The notes under the pieces: generated by a model
Told to the model about the DNA's origin: nothing
The model's database searches: none
Seen by the model: the letters and a program-made list of their open reading frames with translations, nothing else
Program-made: the position numbers and the translations under genes
NCBI GenBank assembly: GCA_937881505.1
Contig: CALGEM010000256.1
Coordinates: 1-7,727 of the forward strand
DNA length: 7,727 nt
Direction of reading: 5' to 3'
From: an uncultured euryarchaeote
Lineage (GTDB): Archaea > Thermoplasmatota > Poseidoniia > Poseidoniales > Poseidoniaceae
Shown here: piece by piece, positions 1 to 6,004 of the stretch
Position numbering within the stretch: position 1 is the first letter of the stretch
Layout of the letters: each line of letters opens with the position of its first letter

Positions 1-1014
1 GAAAACCCGTCCGGATTGAAGCGATTACGAGAACGGTGGTTTCGTCATCCTGCTCGTATCGCCGCCCACATCAAGCGATTGCATCACGCCAATGAGGTTG
101 ATCTCGTCTTTGTCAGCGACCAAGAACAAGCCCACCTCGTCCCCACCACGTCCGAAGTTCCCGTCGTCGTTTACGTCCACGACCTCTTCCACCTCTTTCC
201 TGAGGTCGTCACCTTGTCCGGTGAGTCCGTCGAGGTGGGCGAACCCCGACCCGGCTTCATTCGCCGGCGAGATTTGCGCCGATTGATGAAAGGCTTGCAG
301 CGTGCAAACGCTTTCATTTGCAGCACGAGCGCTGTGGCTGAAGTTTGTCGTCAACATTTCCCTGATACGCCGCTCTATCAGATACCCTACGCGATTGATG
401 TGGAGCGATATGCACCACCCACTCTCCTTCCTGCAGCCCCTGAAGCCTTGGATTCCCCAGCCTGTCATCTGCTTGTGGTGGGTAGCCATGATCCTCGAAA
501 GCGGCTTGCCTTCCTCATGCGAGTGCTTTCCAAACTTCCAGAGGCCGTTGCCAAGGACGTGCAGGTGCACCACATCGGTGGAGACACCTGTCCTCATGGG
601 GGCCCATCTGCCTCCTCCCTGGCCAAGGAACACGGTGTTGCTTGGCACACGGTTGGCTCAAACATCAGCGATGAAGTGTTGAACGCCTACCGGTGGCACT
701 GCGAAGCCTTGCTCTTCCCTTCAGGGGCCGAAGGGTTTGGTTATCCGACGGTTGAATCGATGGCCGCTGGTCAACCGGTGTTGGCCTCCGACCGGCCGGC
801 GCACAACGAGTTGGTGCCACCGGGCATGCCATTACCTCCCGAAGACGTTGGTGCGTGGGTGAACGCCATCGTTGAGGTTCATGCGACCTGGTCGGGCCGG
901 GATGGTGGCCCACGGCAAGCAGAACAGGCCCTGATGGACCATGTTTCCTTCCTCGCACCCGAGCGATTCAACCAGGAGATGTCGGATGCATGGGGCGCCA
1001 TCGCCTCATCATGA
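1..1014 (+). CDS. GT4-like glycosyltransferase, 5' partial
   Basis: The frame is open from base 1. The first possible start (TTG at 16) lies inside what looks like conserved sequence, so the gene very probably begins before the window and lacks roughly the first 50 residues (inference). Numbering from the TTG, the N-terminal Rossmann-like part shows VVVYVHDLFHLFP (50-62), typical of the GT-B fold. The C-terminal nucleotide-sugar domain starts at HLLVVGSHDPRKR (151-163), whose basic residues fit the phosphate-binding position. It carries the GT4 EX7E motif as E239-GFGYPTV-E247, followed by SMAAGQPVLASD. Such enzymes transfer a sugar from a nucleotide donor to a growing glycan at the cytoplasmic membrane face. 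Donor and acceptor cannot be read from sequence. A second GT4 gene and gmd nearby suggest surface-glycan synthesis. The stop (TGA 1012-1014) lies 41 bases before the next gene on the same strand. Confidence 0.88.
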   Translation, partial: ENPSGLKRLRERWFRHPARIAAHIKRLHHANEVDLVFVSDQEQAHLVPTTSEVPVVVYVHDLFHLFPEVVTLSGESVEVGEPRPGFIRRRDLRRLMKGLQRANAFICSTSAVAEVCRQHFPDTPLYQIPYAIDVERYAPPTLLPAAPEALDSPACHLLVVGSHDPRKRLAFLMRVLSKLPEAVAKDVQVHHIGGDTCPHGGPSASSLAKEHGVAWHTVGSNISDEVLNAYRWHCEALLFPSGAEGFGYPTVESMAAGQPVLASDRPAHNELVPPGMPLPPEDVGAWVNAIVEVHATWSGRDGGPRQAEQALMDHVSFLAPERFNQEMSDAWGAIASS

Positions 1015-1055
1015 GGGGCCGTATTCTTCATGAGCGTCGTTGAATTCGCAGGGCC

Positions 1056-3128
1056 ATGACTCAACCGATTCAGCGCGTCGCCGTCGTCGGTGCCGGAAAC
1101 ATGGGCTCCGGTATCGCACAGAAGAGTGCACAGGAAGAATTCGACGTTCAGATGGTTGACCGAGAACTCCAATGGGTGGAGCGAGGTCAATCCATCATCG
1201 CTAATTTCCTCGAAGAAGCCGTTGAGCGACGCATTTTCTCACCCGCTCAAGTGGAAGCGATCCAAGGGCGCATCACCGGCGTGGTCGGCGTGGAAAACAC
1301 CGCTGAAAACACCGATTTGGTCATTGAAGCGGTGTTCGAGGACTTCGACGTCAAGACGGCGGTCTTTACGGCCTTGGACGAAGCGTGCGGCGAGGGTACG
1401 ATTCTCGCTTCCAACACCTCGTCGCTCTCGGTCAATGCCTTAGCCGAAGCCACCGGCCGCCCCGACCGCTTCGTCGGTCTGCATTTCTTTTACCACCCGG
1501 CCAAGAATCGTCTCGTCGAAGTGATTCCTGCCAAAGCCTCCAGTCCGGAAACGATTGAGAAGGTCGTTCAGTACTGCAAAATGCTTGGAAAAGTCGTCAT
1601 CGTCTGCGCCGACCGCCCCGGTTTCGTCGTTAACCGCTTCTTTGTGCCGTGGCTCAACGAAGCTTGTCTTTTGCTCGAGGAAGGTGCAGCCAACGCCGCG
1701 CAAATCGACGCCATCGCCTGCAAAGCCTTCCGCATCGGTCTTGGTCCCTTTGGTTTGATGAACCTGACCGGACCACCCATCGCCCTGCATTCCACCGACT
1801 ACCTCGCAGAGCAACTCCACACCCCTCGCTACACCGGAGCTGCAAATCTTCGTGCGCTGGTTGAGGCCAACGAGCAATGGGATGTTTCCGAGGATGCAGG
1901 CTACAGCGACGAGCAATACACCGCCGTTTCCGAGCGCTTGCTCGGCGTGGTGTTCGGCGTCGCCGCTCAAATCGTTGAGGAGGATATTTGCAGCATGGAA
2001 GACGTTGACCGCGGCGCCAAAGTCGGTCTTCGTTGGGCTCGAGGCCCGTTCGAGATGATGAACCGAATCGGCGTTGGTGAAGCCTGCCGTATGGCAGCGG
2101 CTTACGCAGAAACCGCCGGTCAAGGCTGGAGTGTTCCTGCGTTCTTTACCCAACAAGGCACCACACCCTGGGACTTTTCCTACGTTGACACCACCGTGCA
2201 GGACGGTGTCGCAACGATCACCATCAACCGACCGGAGGCCATGAATGCACTCAACGTAACCGTGGTGGGTCAATTGACCCAAGCGGTGGCCGCCGCCAAC
2301 GCCAACGACGCAGTCCACACCATCGTGCTCGACGGTGCCGGCAAGGCCTTCGTCGCCGGTGCCGACGTGAAATTCTTCGTGGATAAGATCCGAGCCGACG
2401 CGATTCCCGACATTTACGACTTCACCGCCGAAGGCCATGAACTGCTCAACATGTTGGAGACCTCCAGCAAAACGACGGTAGCGCTGACAACCGGTCTTGC
2501 TTTGGGCGGCGGTTTGGAACTCGCACTGGCTTGTGATTACCGCATCGGGACCCGTCGCACCCAGTTCCGATTCCCCGAAACGTCCATCGGCATCTACCCC
2601 GGTTTGGGCGGCTCGCAGCGACCGGCCCGCATCTGCGGTATCCCCGTCGCCCGTTGGGCGGTGCTGGCTGGAAATTTCATGGACGCCAACACCGCTGCCG
2701 ACCTCGGTTTGGTCACGCACCTGGTCGATGTTGCAGGGGTTGATGCTTGCATCAAGACGCTGGCGAGCGAGGGCAAGCCTACTGAGAAGTACCCCGGTCA
2801 GCCGGCGAACCCGGCTTCTCCGGTTGCGAAGTTCGCGTCCACGTTTTTCACCGACGCAAACATGGCCGTGTTGATGAACGGCGATTGCCCGGAAGGCTTT
2901 GACAAGGAGGAAAAAATCGTCGCTCGTCAAATCAAGAGTCTGTCCTTCACAGCGCCCATCGGATTGCGCATGGCCAGCGACCTCATCGACGCCACGGCCA
3001 CGACCGACCTCCAAGCTGGATTGAAGTTGGAACTGGACGGCCTGCACACGATTTTCTCGACCAAAGATGCACTGGAAGGCTTGTCGGCGCTCATTGAGAA
3101 CCGACGACCGACCTACACGAACCAGTGA
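1056..3128 (+). CDS. 3-hydroxyacyl-CoA dehydrogenase / enoyl-CoA hydratase fusion protein
   Basis: A 690-residue bifunctional beta-oxidation enzyme. The dehydrogenase is first: NAD-binding GAGNMG (12-17), then residues matching the catalytic set of the family with exact spacing, S122, H143 (GLHFFYHP), E155 (LVEVI) and N193 (FVVNR). Its C-terminal helical domain spans about 187-360. The crotonase-type hydratase follows from about 375, with oxyanion-hole loops FVAGAD (432-437) and ALGGG (482-486) and both catalytic glutamates, E488 (GGLELA) and E508 (FPETSIG), 20 residues apart as in rat mitochondrial hydratase. It should hydrate enoyl-CoA and oxidise the 3-hydroxyacyl-CoA with NAD+. The order is the reverse of bacterial FadB/FadJ and matches archaeal fusions such as the Metallosphaera crotonyl-CoA hydratase/3-hydroxybutyryl-CoA dehydrogenase. 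Chain-length preference and direction are unknown. ATG 1056 is chosen because VAVVGAGNMG starts right after it. No clear ribosome-binding site or TATA box is visible. Confidence 0.95.
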   Translation: MTQPIQRVAVVGAGNMGSGIAQKSAQEEFDVQMVDRELQWVERGQSIIANFLEEAVERRIFSPAQVEAIQGRITGVVGVENTAENTDLVIEAVFEDFDVKTAVFTALDEACGEGTILASNTSSLSVNALAEATGRPDRFVGLHFFYHPAKNRLVEVIPAKASSPETIEKVVQYCKMLGKVVIVCADRPGFVVNRFFVPWLNEACLLLEEGAANAAQIDAIACKAFRIGLGPFGLMNLTGPPIALHSTDYLAEQLHTPRYTGAANLRALVEANEQWDVSEDAGYSDEQYTAVSERLLGVVFGVAAQIVEEDICSMEDVDRGAKVGLRWARGPFEMMNRIGVGEACRMAAAYAETAGQGWSVPAFFTQQGTTPWDFSYVDTTVQDGVATITINRPEAMNALNVTVVGQLTQAVAAANANDAVHTIVLDGAGKAFVAGADVKFFVDKIRADAIPDIYDFTAEGHELLNMLETSSKTTVALTTGLALGGGLELALACDYRIGTRRTQFRFPETSIGIYPGLGGSQRPARICGIPVARWAVLAGNFMDANTAADLGLVTHLVDVAGVDACIKTLASEGKPTEKYPGQPANPASPVAKFASTFFTDANMAVLMNGDCPEGFDKEEKIVARQIKSLSFTAPIGLRMASDLIDATATTDLQAGLKLELDGLHTIFSTKDALEGLSALIENRRPTYTNQ

Positions 3129-3365
3129 TCAAGCCCACTGCTCGGCCAGGTCGTTGAGCGACTGGACGATGGCGACAATGTCCACGTTCTCACCGCTTTC
3201 TTGGGCCATCTGCAATCGGTTCACAACGGCTTCGACGATCTCTTCGGACGGGGTCTCACCGGTCAATTCCTCAATGACATCAGCGACGCTTCGCCCGCGA
3301 CCGTTCAACACCGCCAAGAGGGCCTTGAAGCGCTCTTCTTCGTCCTTGGGTCCGCGTGCGGTCAT
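3129..3365 (-). CDS. Small predicted helical protein (78 aa), third gene of the E1-like/JAMM operon
   Basis: I do not recognise this family. The 78-residue product is charged, has no cysteine, signal peptide or membrane segment, and looks all-helical: a lysine/glutamate-rich helix (about 6-20), a glycine/arginine turn NGRGR (21-25), then amphipathic stretches SVADVIEELTG (26-36), EEIVEAVVNRLQMAQ (41-55) and VDIVAIVQSLNDLAEQW (61-77). It does not look like a beta-grasp ubiquitin-like protein and ends in EQWA, not Gly-Gly, so it is unlikely to be the modifier itself. Its ATG overlaps the stop of the JAMM gene (ATGA, 3362-3365) and is preceded by a strong Shine-Dalgarno site, which supports it as a real, translationally coupled gene. 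A role as adaptor, regulator or substrate of the two enzymes is inference. Its stop codon directly abuts that of the convergent fusion gene. Confidence 0.75.
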   Translation of the reverse strand: MTARGPKDEEERFKALLAVLNGRGRSVADVIEELTGETPSEEIVEAVVNRLQMAQESGENVDIVAIVQSLNDLAEQWA

Positions 3366-3910
3366 TCCATCACCTCAACATCGATGTCGTTCAAGCCGTA
3401 CCACTCGGTCCACGGCACGGGTTCTTCGTCGGTCCATTGGCTGAGCGGACCATGTTCGCTGAGCATGGAGCCGTCATCCACCTCAATCAAGGAGCGGTTG
3501 CTGCTGTGCTTTGGACCGGGTTGACCCAAAACCATGGCGGATTCCAGAATACCGGTACCAAGGCTCAGGCTGTTGGTGTCGGTGATGCTCCAGTAGGAGG
3601 CGAACCGAGGGTGGGTGTGAACCCACAACTTGAACGGAATACGGCCACCAACCGGAGGTTGGAGGGTGACTTGGCCGGCTGTACCCCAATCGATGAATAT
3701 CTTCTCATCGGCGTCGATGAGCACTGAAGTTTCAAGCCCGGCCATGACCGAAAGGACGTAGACGCCGTCCCATCGGCCGGCCTGTGCCAACATGCGTTGA
3801 GCGGTAAGCAAATCCTCGTCGTTCACGCGTCGTTCTTGAGCGGCAATGCATGCTCGCTCCCACATCTCATCTTGCAGTTCGAGTTCCTCTGCGTCTGGAA
3901 GCCCAATCAT
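3362..3910 (-). CDS. JAMM/MPN+ (Mov34/JAB) domain protein, putative isopeptidase
   Basis: The product is 182 residues. Residues 98-111 form the JAMM zinc motif HxHx10D with the usual HP and SxxD elements: H98-T-H100-P101, S108 and D111. JAMM enzymes cleave isopeptide or peptide bonds after ubiquitin-like modifiers, or remove thio-carrier adducts, with a zinc-bound water. The family's catalytic glutamate, normally some 45-57 residues before the first His, is not obvious. D48 (RWDGVYVL) sits at the expected place and E60 is an alternative, so activity is uncertain. Residues 1-45 form an acidic helical extension, and the tail after 140 is acidic with several tryptophans. The start is ATG 3910, which overlaps the E1-like stop as ATGA and has a GGAGGTGA site before it. 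The frame stays open upstream to 4078, but that part overlaps the E1-like gene and reads as non-protein-like. It resembles JAB proteins encoded next to ThiF-like genes in prokaryotes. Exact subfamily unknown. Confidence 0.85.
   Translation of the reverse strand: MIGLPDAEELELQDEMWERACIAAQERRVNDEDLLTAQRMLAQAGRWDGVYVLSVMAGLETSVLIDADEKIFIDWGTAGQVTLQPPVGGRIPFKLWVHTHPRFASYWSITDTNSLSLGTGILESAMVLGQPGPKHSSNRSLIEVDDGSMLSEHGPLSQWTDEEPVPWTEWYGLNDIDVEVME
3369..3376 (-). promoter_or_regulatory. Shine-Dalgarno site of the 78-aa gene
   Basis: On the minus strand GAGGTGAT lies three bases before the ATG at 3365. It matches the archaeal anti-Shine-Dalgarno (16S 3' end ATCACCTCC) over eight bases. It sits within the last codons of the JAMM gene and fixes the start of the small gene. 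Confidence 0.75.
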
Positions 3911-4542
3911 GCGCTCACCTCCGGGAAGGACAGTGCACCATAGGTTAGGCTGCCCATGGACTGGACGGGGGCTGGACGCCCTCGCCAGAGTTGGGTGGCC
4001 CACTGGGCACCAAAAGCAGCGGCGGAAGCAAAGCCGTATTCCAAATTGCCAGCATCCAAGGCGCCAGGCACTTGGCAACTGGCTGGAGCGTGGTCGGGGG
4101 TCATTCGCTCAACCAGAGCGGGAAGGGATTGGGAGGACAACGCCACATGGCCGTCGCCGCTGCACCTGAGGTCCAGCCAAGGGATGTCGAGTTGATGCAC
4201 GAGGCGACGTGGCTCTGGACGGTCGACGCAGACCACCACGAAATCAAAACCGTCAAGTTGCTCGGCGGTTCGCAAATTTTCAACGATGGCCTTGACACGC
4301 AAGGATGAGTTTTCGTCGTCCAATCGCTTGGCGATGGCACTGACTTTGGCCGAACCGACGTCGTCCTCGGTGTAGCGTTGGTGGCCCAAATTGGTCGCTT
4401 CAACAATGTCGGCGTCCATCAGGGTGATGCTGCCTTGGAGGTTGACCCTGCGCAAGGCAGGCACCAAGAGTTCAGTCAGTTGGGTGCCGATGCCTCCAGC
4501 ACCGACCAAAAGCAGATTGCGTGGGCTTCGCTCTTCGTTCAT
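3907..4542 (-). CDS. E1/ThiF/MoeB-like adenylyltransferase, short divergent form
   Basis: The product is 211 residues with a ubiquitin-activating-type nucleotide-binding fold: GAGGIG (14-19), the acidic strand end MDADIVEATN (42-51), then NLGHQRYTEDDVGSAK (51-66) with the conserved Lys at 66, and VVVCVD (102-107), whose D107 aligns with the catalytic Asp of MoeB. These proteins adenylate the C-terminal glycine of a ubiquitin-like or sulfur-carrier protein. It is shorter than MoeB/UbaA (roughly 250-270 residues) and has no CxxC zinc pairs. The Arg of the usual NLxRQ motif is replaced by His54, with Arg two positions later. Only three cysteines occur (105, 127, 156). C156, in PASCQVPG, is the most likely catalytic one and resembles the SC motif of ThiF-like proteins from JAB-linked cassettes such as PRTRC (from memory, not searched). 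It is first gene of the operon, with a TATA-like box 25 bases upstream and no leader, and is coupled to the JAMM gene by ATGA. Partner modifier not seen here. Confidence 0.87.
   Translation of the reverse strand: MNEERSPRNLLLVGAGGIGTQLTELLVPALRRVNLQGSITLMDADIVEATNLGHQRYTEDDVGSAKVSAIAKRLDDENSSLRVKAIVENLRTAEQLDGFDFVVVCVDRPEPRRLVHQLDIPWLDLRCSGDGHVALSSQSLPALVERMTPDHAPASCQVPGALDAGNLEYGFASAAAFGAQWATQLWRGRPAPVQSMGSLTYGALSFPEVSA
3915..3922 (-). promoter_or_regulatory. Shine-Dalgarno site of the JAMM gene
   Basis: GGAGGTGA on the minus strand, four bases before the ATG at 3910, is a full match to the archaeal anti-Shine-Dalgarno. It lies inside the end of the E1-like gene. It supports ATG 3910 as the start rather than the upstream extension of the frame. 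Confidence 0.8.
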
Positions 4543-4563
4543 GGTAGAGTAGATGCTTGAGCC

Positions 4564-4571
4564 TACATAAA
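4564..4571 (-). promoter_or_regulatory. TATA-like box of the E1-like/JAMM operon
   Basis: TTTATGTA on the minus strand is centred about 25-26 bases before the ATG at 4542. That is the archaeal TATA-to-start-site distance, so transcription would begin at or next to the start codon and give a leaderless mRNA. No Shine-Dalgarno is present before this ATG, which agrees. It lies between the terminator of the upstream glycosyltransferase gene and the operon. Confidence 0.55.
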
Positions 4572-4577
4572 GAATGC

Positions 4578-4588
4578 AAAAAGAAGAA
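4578..4588 (-). terminator. Oligo-T archaeal-type terminator after the minus-strand glycosyltransferase gene
   Basis: On the minus strand TTCTTCTTTTT follows the stop of the glycosyltransferase (TGA 4595-4593) by four bases. There is no stem-loop, as is usual for archaeal transcription termination at T-tracts. It would separate the glycosyltransferase transcript from the E1-like operon, whose TATA-like box is only seven bases further on. Confidence 0.5.
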
Positions 4589-4592
4589 TTTT

Positions 4593-5894
4593 TCAGACCG
4601 ATTCGTCGCTCAAGAACGGCGCCATAATACGCTCAATCGCCTCGAGCTGACTCTCTGGAGGATAGTTGCTTGCGACGTGTTTTCTACCTGCGCTGGCCCA
4701 TGCCGCCCGGGTCTCCCCGTCACCTGCCGCTTCGTAGGCCGCCAACCAGCCCTCGCGGTCATCTCGTTGAACCAGCACACCGGCACCCGAACCGGTCATC
4801 GTGTAGTGGAAGCCGCCCTCATCGACCATGATGGGAGGGACGCCGACGGCCATCGCTTCGAGTGGCGTGAAGCCGAAGGGCTCATGATGCGCATGGCTGA
4901 CCATGGCGTGCGCACCACGAACCACACCGACGAGCGCTGCCTGAGTAAGGCGGGGCATGCACACCACGTTCACCCCGAGGCGTTCTCCCTCAGCGATGAG
5001 GGCCGCCTTTTCTTCGGCTGAGCCGCCACCGGCTTGGACCAGGGCATAGGGCGTGCTCACCAGCGAGCGGAGGGTGTCGTAGGTCCCTTTGACGTGGGAA
5101 ACCGTACCGATGGTGACGACGTAGGGTCCAGCAGGAAGGGCCACATCGCCTCGCTCCGTTTCCTCCTCAGCGGTCGCTTCAGCAGGCCAATTGCTGAGGT
5201 CAACGGTTGGCAGCACATGGGAGCCCTCGAGGGGCCGATGGTTGCTATCCCGGCGGGGTGGATGGCCGTTGGTGGTGGTGGGGTCAGAAGGCAGGCCGTA
5301 GGTGCGCTCGAGCAGAATCTGGCTCCACGGCGAGTTTCCGAAGATGGCGCTTTTCGGGCGCTTGAGCAGGTTCCGAACAAAGCGTTGGTCCCGTCGGCGT
5401 TGCCGTGTGAACACCAGGTTTGTCAGCCAGAGCGGTCGCTTTGGTTGGCCGTTGGGATGGCGGTGAAGCACGTCTTCGTAGAGCCAACGGGGCGGTTCAA
5501 GGCAGTGGTAATTGACGGGAAGATGGGAGGGAATAAGCGGCAGAATCTCGAGCGTTCCTCGGCACACCGACAGGTGAACAACATCGAATTGCTCCCAAGG
5601 AATATCCAACGCAGCCCACGCTTTTTGCGCCGCTTTGCTCGCTGCGGCCGTCACCTCGGCGAGGGCGCCTTCGGGCCAGTTCAGGTTGGTTGGGGGCTTG
5701 ATGAGGGTGGGGGTTGCTGGCAGCATCAGCTCTTGGGCTTCCTCGGAGATGTCGAGGGTGGCCAAATGGACATCCCAACGTCCGTGGGCCATGCGAATGA
5801 GTTGGAGCAATTCACGCTCAGCGCCGCCCATGGTGGCAAAAGAACCACGCACGATGAGAAGACGAGGGCGTGCCCCTTCCCTCTCAAGTGCCAT
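4593..5894 (-). CDS. GT4-like glycosyltransferase
   Basis: A 433-residue GT-B glycosyltransferase. The N-terminal domain opens with a beta strand and the donor/acceptor loop GSFATMGGAERELLQL (about 17-32), where GGAER is characteristic of GT4 enzymes. The C-terminal domain starts at YVVTIGTVSHVKGTYDTL (258-275) with a Lys at the phosphate-binding position. It carries the EX7E motif in HHEPFGFTPLEAMAVG (E338 and E346). A variable linker rich in Glu, Ala and Thr (about 236-250) joins the domains. No membrane segment or signal peptide is seen, so it should be cytosolic or peripheral. ATG 5894 is preferred over an in-frame TTG at 5900 because a TATA-like box lies about 27 bases before the ATG, the leaderless arrangement. 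It is divergent from gmd, which suggests a shared glycan pathway, possibly with GDP-sugar donors (inference). The substrate is unknown. Confidence 0.9.
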   Translation of the reverse strand: MALEREGARPRLLIVRGSFATMGGAERELLQLIRMAHGRWDVHLATLDISEEAQELMLPATPTLIKPPTNLNWPEGALAEVTAAASKAAQKAWAALDIPWEQFDVVHLSVCRGTLEILPLIPSHLPVNYHCLEPPRWLYEDVLHRHPNGQPKRPLWLTNLVFTRQRRRDQRFVRNLLKRPKSAIFGNSPWSQILLERTYGLPSDPTTTNGHPPRRDSNHRPLEGSHVLPTVDLSNWPAEATAEEETERGDVALPAGPYVVTIGTVSHVKGTYDTLRSLVSTPYALVQAGGGSAEEKAALIAEGERLGVNVVCMPRLTQAALVGVVRGAHAMVSHAHHEPFGFTPLEAMAVGVPPIMVDEGGFHYTMTGSGAGVLVQRDDREGWLAAYEAAGDGETRAAWASAGRKHVASNYPPESQLEAIERIMAPFLSDESV

Positions 5895-5907
5895 GGCCAA
5901 ACGCTGG

Positions 5908-5935
5908 TCAAGGGGTCTTTAAAATTCAAGGGGTC
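5908..5935. repeat. Perfect 10-base direct repeat flanking a TATA-like box (candidate operator)
   Basis: TCAAGGGGTC occurs at 5908-5917 and again at 5926-5935, exactly bracketing the eight bases TTTAAAAT. A related copy TCAAGGCGAC (8 of 10 identical) lies at 5963-5972, 37 bases after the second, about twice the 18-base period. The arrangement is in the divergent promoter region of the glycosyltransferase and gmd. A protein bound to the repeats would block TBP access to the minus-strand promoter. That role is inference. Confidence 0.55.
5918..5925 (-). promoter_or_regulatory. TATA-like box of the minus-strand glycosyltransferase gene
   Basis: ATTTTAAA on the minus strand is centred 27-28 bases before ATG 5894 and is the most AT-rich octamer in the otherwise GC-rich divergent region. 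The distance fits a leaderless archaeal transcript and favours ATG 5894 over TTG 5900. Confidence 0.55.
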
Positions 5936-5974
5936 GTTTTGGCCCTTGGTTGAAAGCCATCCTCAAGGCGACCG

Positions 5975-5982
5975 TTTGAAAA
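5975..5982 (+). promoter_or_regulatory. Weak TATA-like box upstream of gmd
   Basis: TTTGAAAA is centred about 26-27 bases before ATG 6005, the right distance for a leaderless start, but the match to a TATA box is poor (G in the middle). No Shine-Dalgarno precedes gmd, which favours a leaderless mRNA. Confidence 0.3.
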
Positions 5983-6004
5983 GGGAAACCATCTGCCATC
6001 CAAC

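Noticed and set aside
25..648. Minus-strand open frame opposite the first glycosyltransferase
   Set aside because: No domain, and antisense to a gene with clear GT4 motifs.
1440..3047. Long open frame (535 codons) antisense to the fusion gene
   Set aside because: It is the mirror of a GC-rich, strongly conserved coding gene. Its translation has no recognisable domain, while the plus strand has two complete active sites.
3129..3365. The 78-aa protein as a ubiquitin-like modifier
   Set aside because: The pattern is helical rather than beta-grasp, and the C-terminus is EQWA with no Gly-Gly or nearby cleavable Gly.
3911..4078. Upstream extension of the JAMM reading frame to an ATG at 4078
   Set aside because: It overlaps the conserved end of the E1-like gene and reads as Cys/Arg/Trp-rich noise. 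The ATGA overlap and GGAGGTGA site support ATG 3910.
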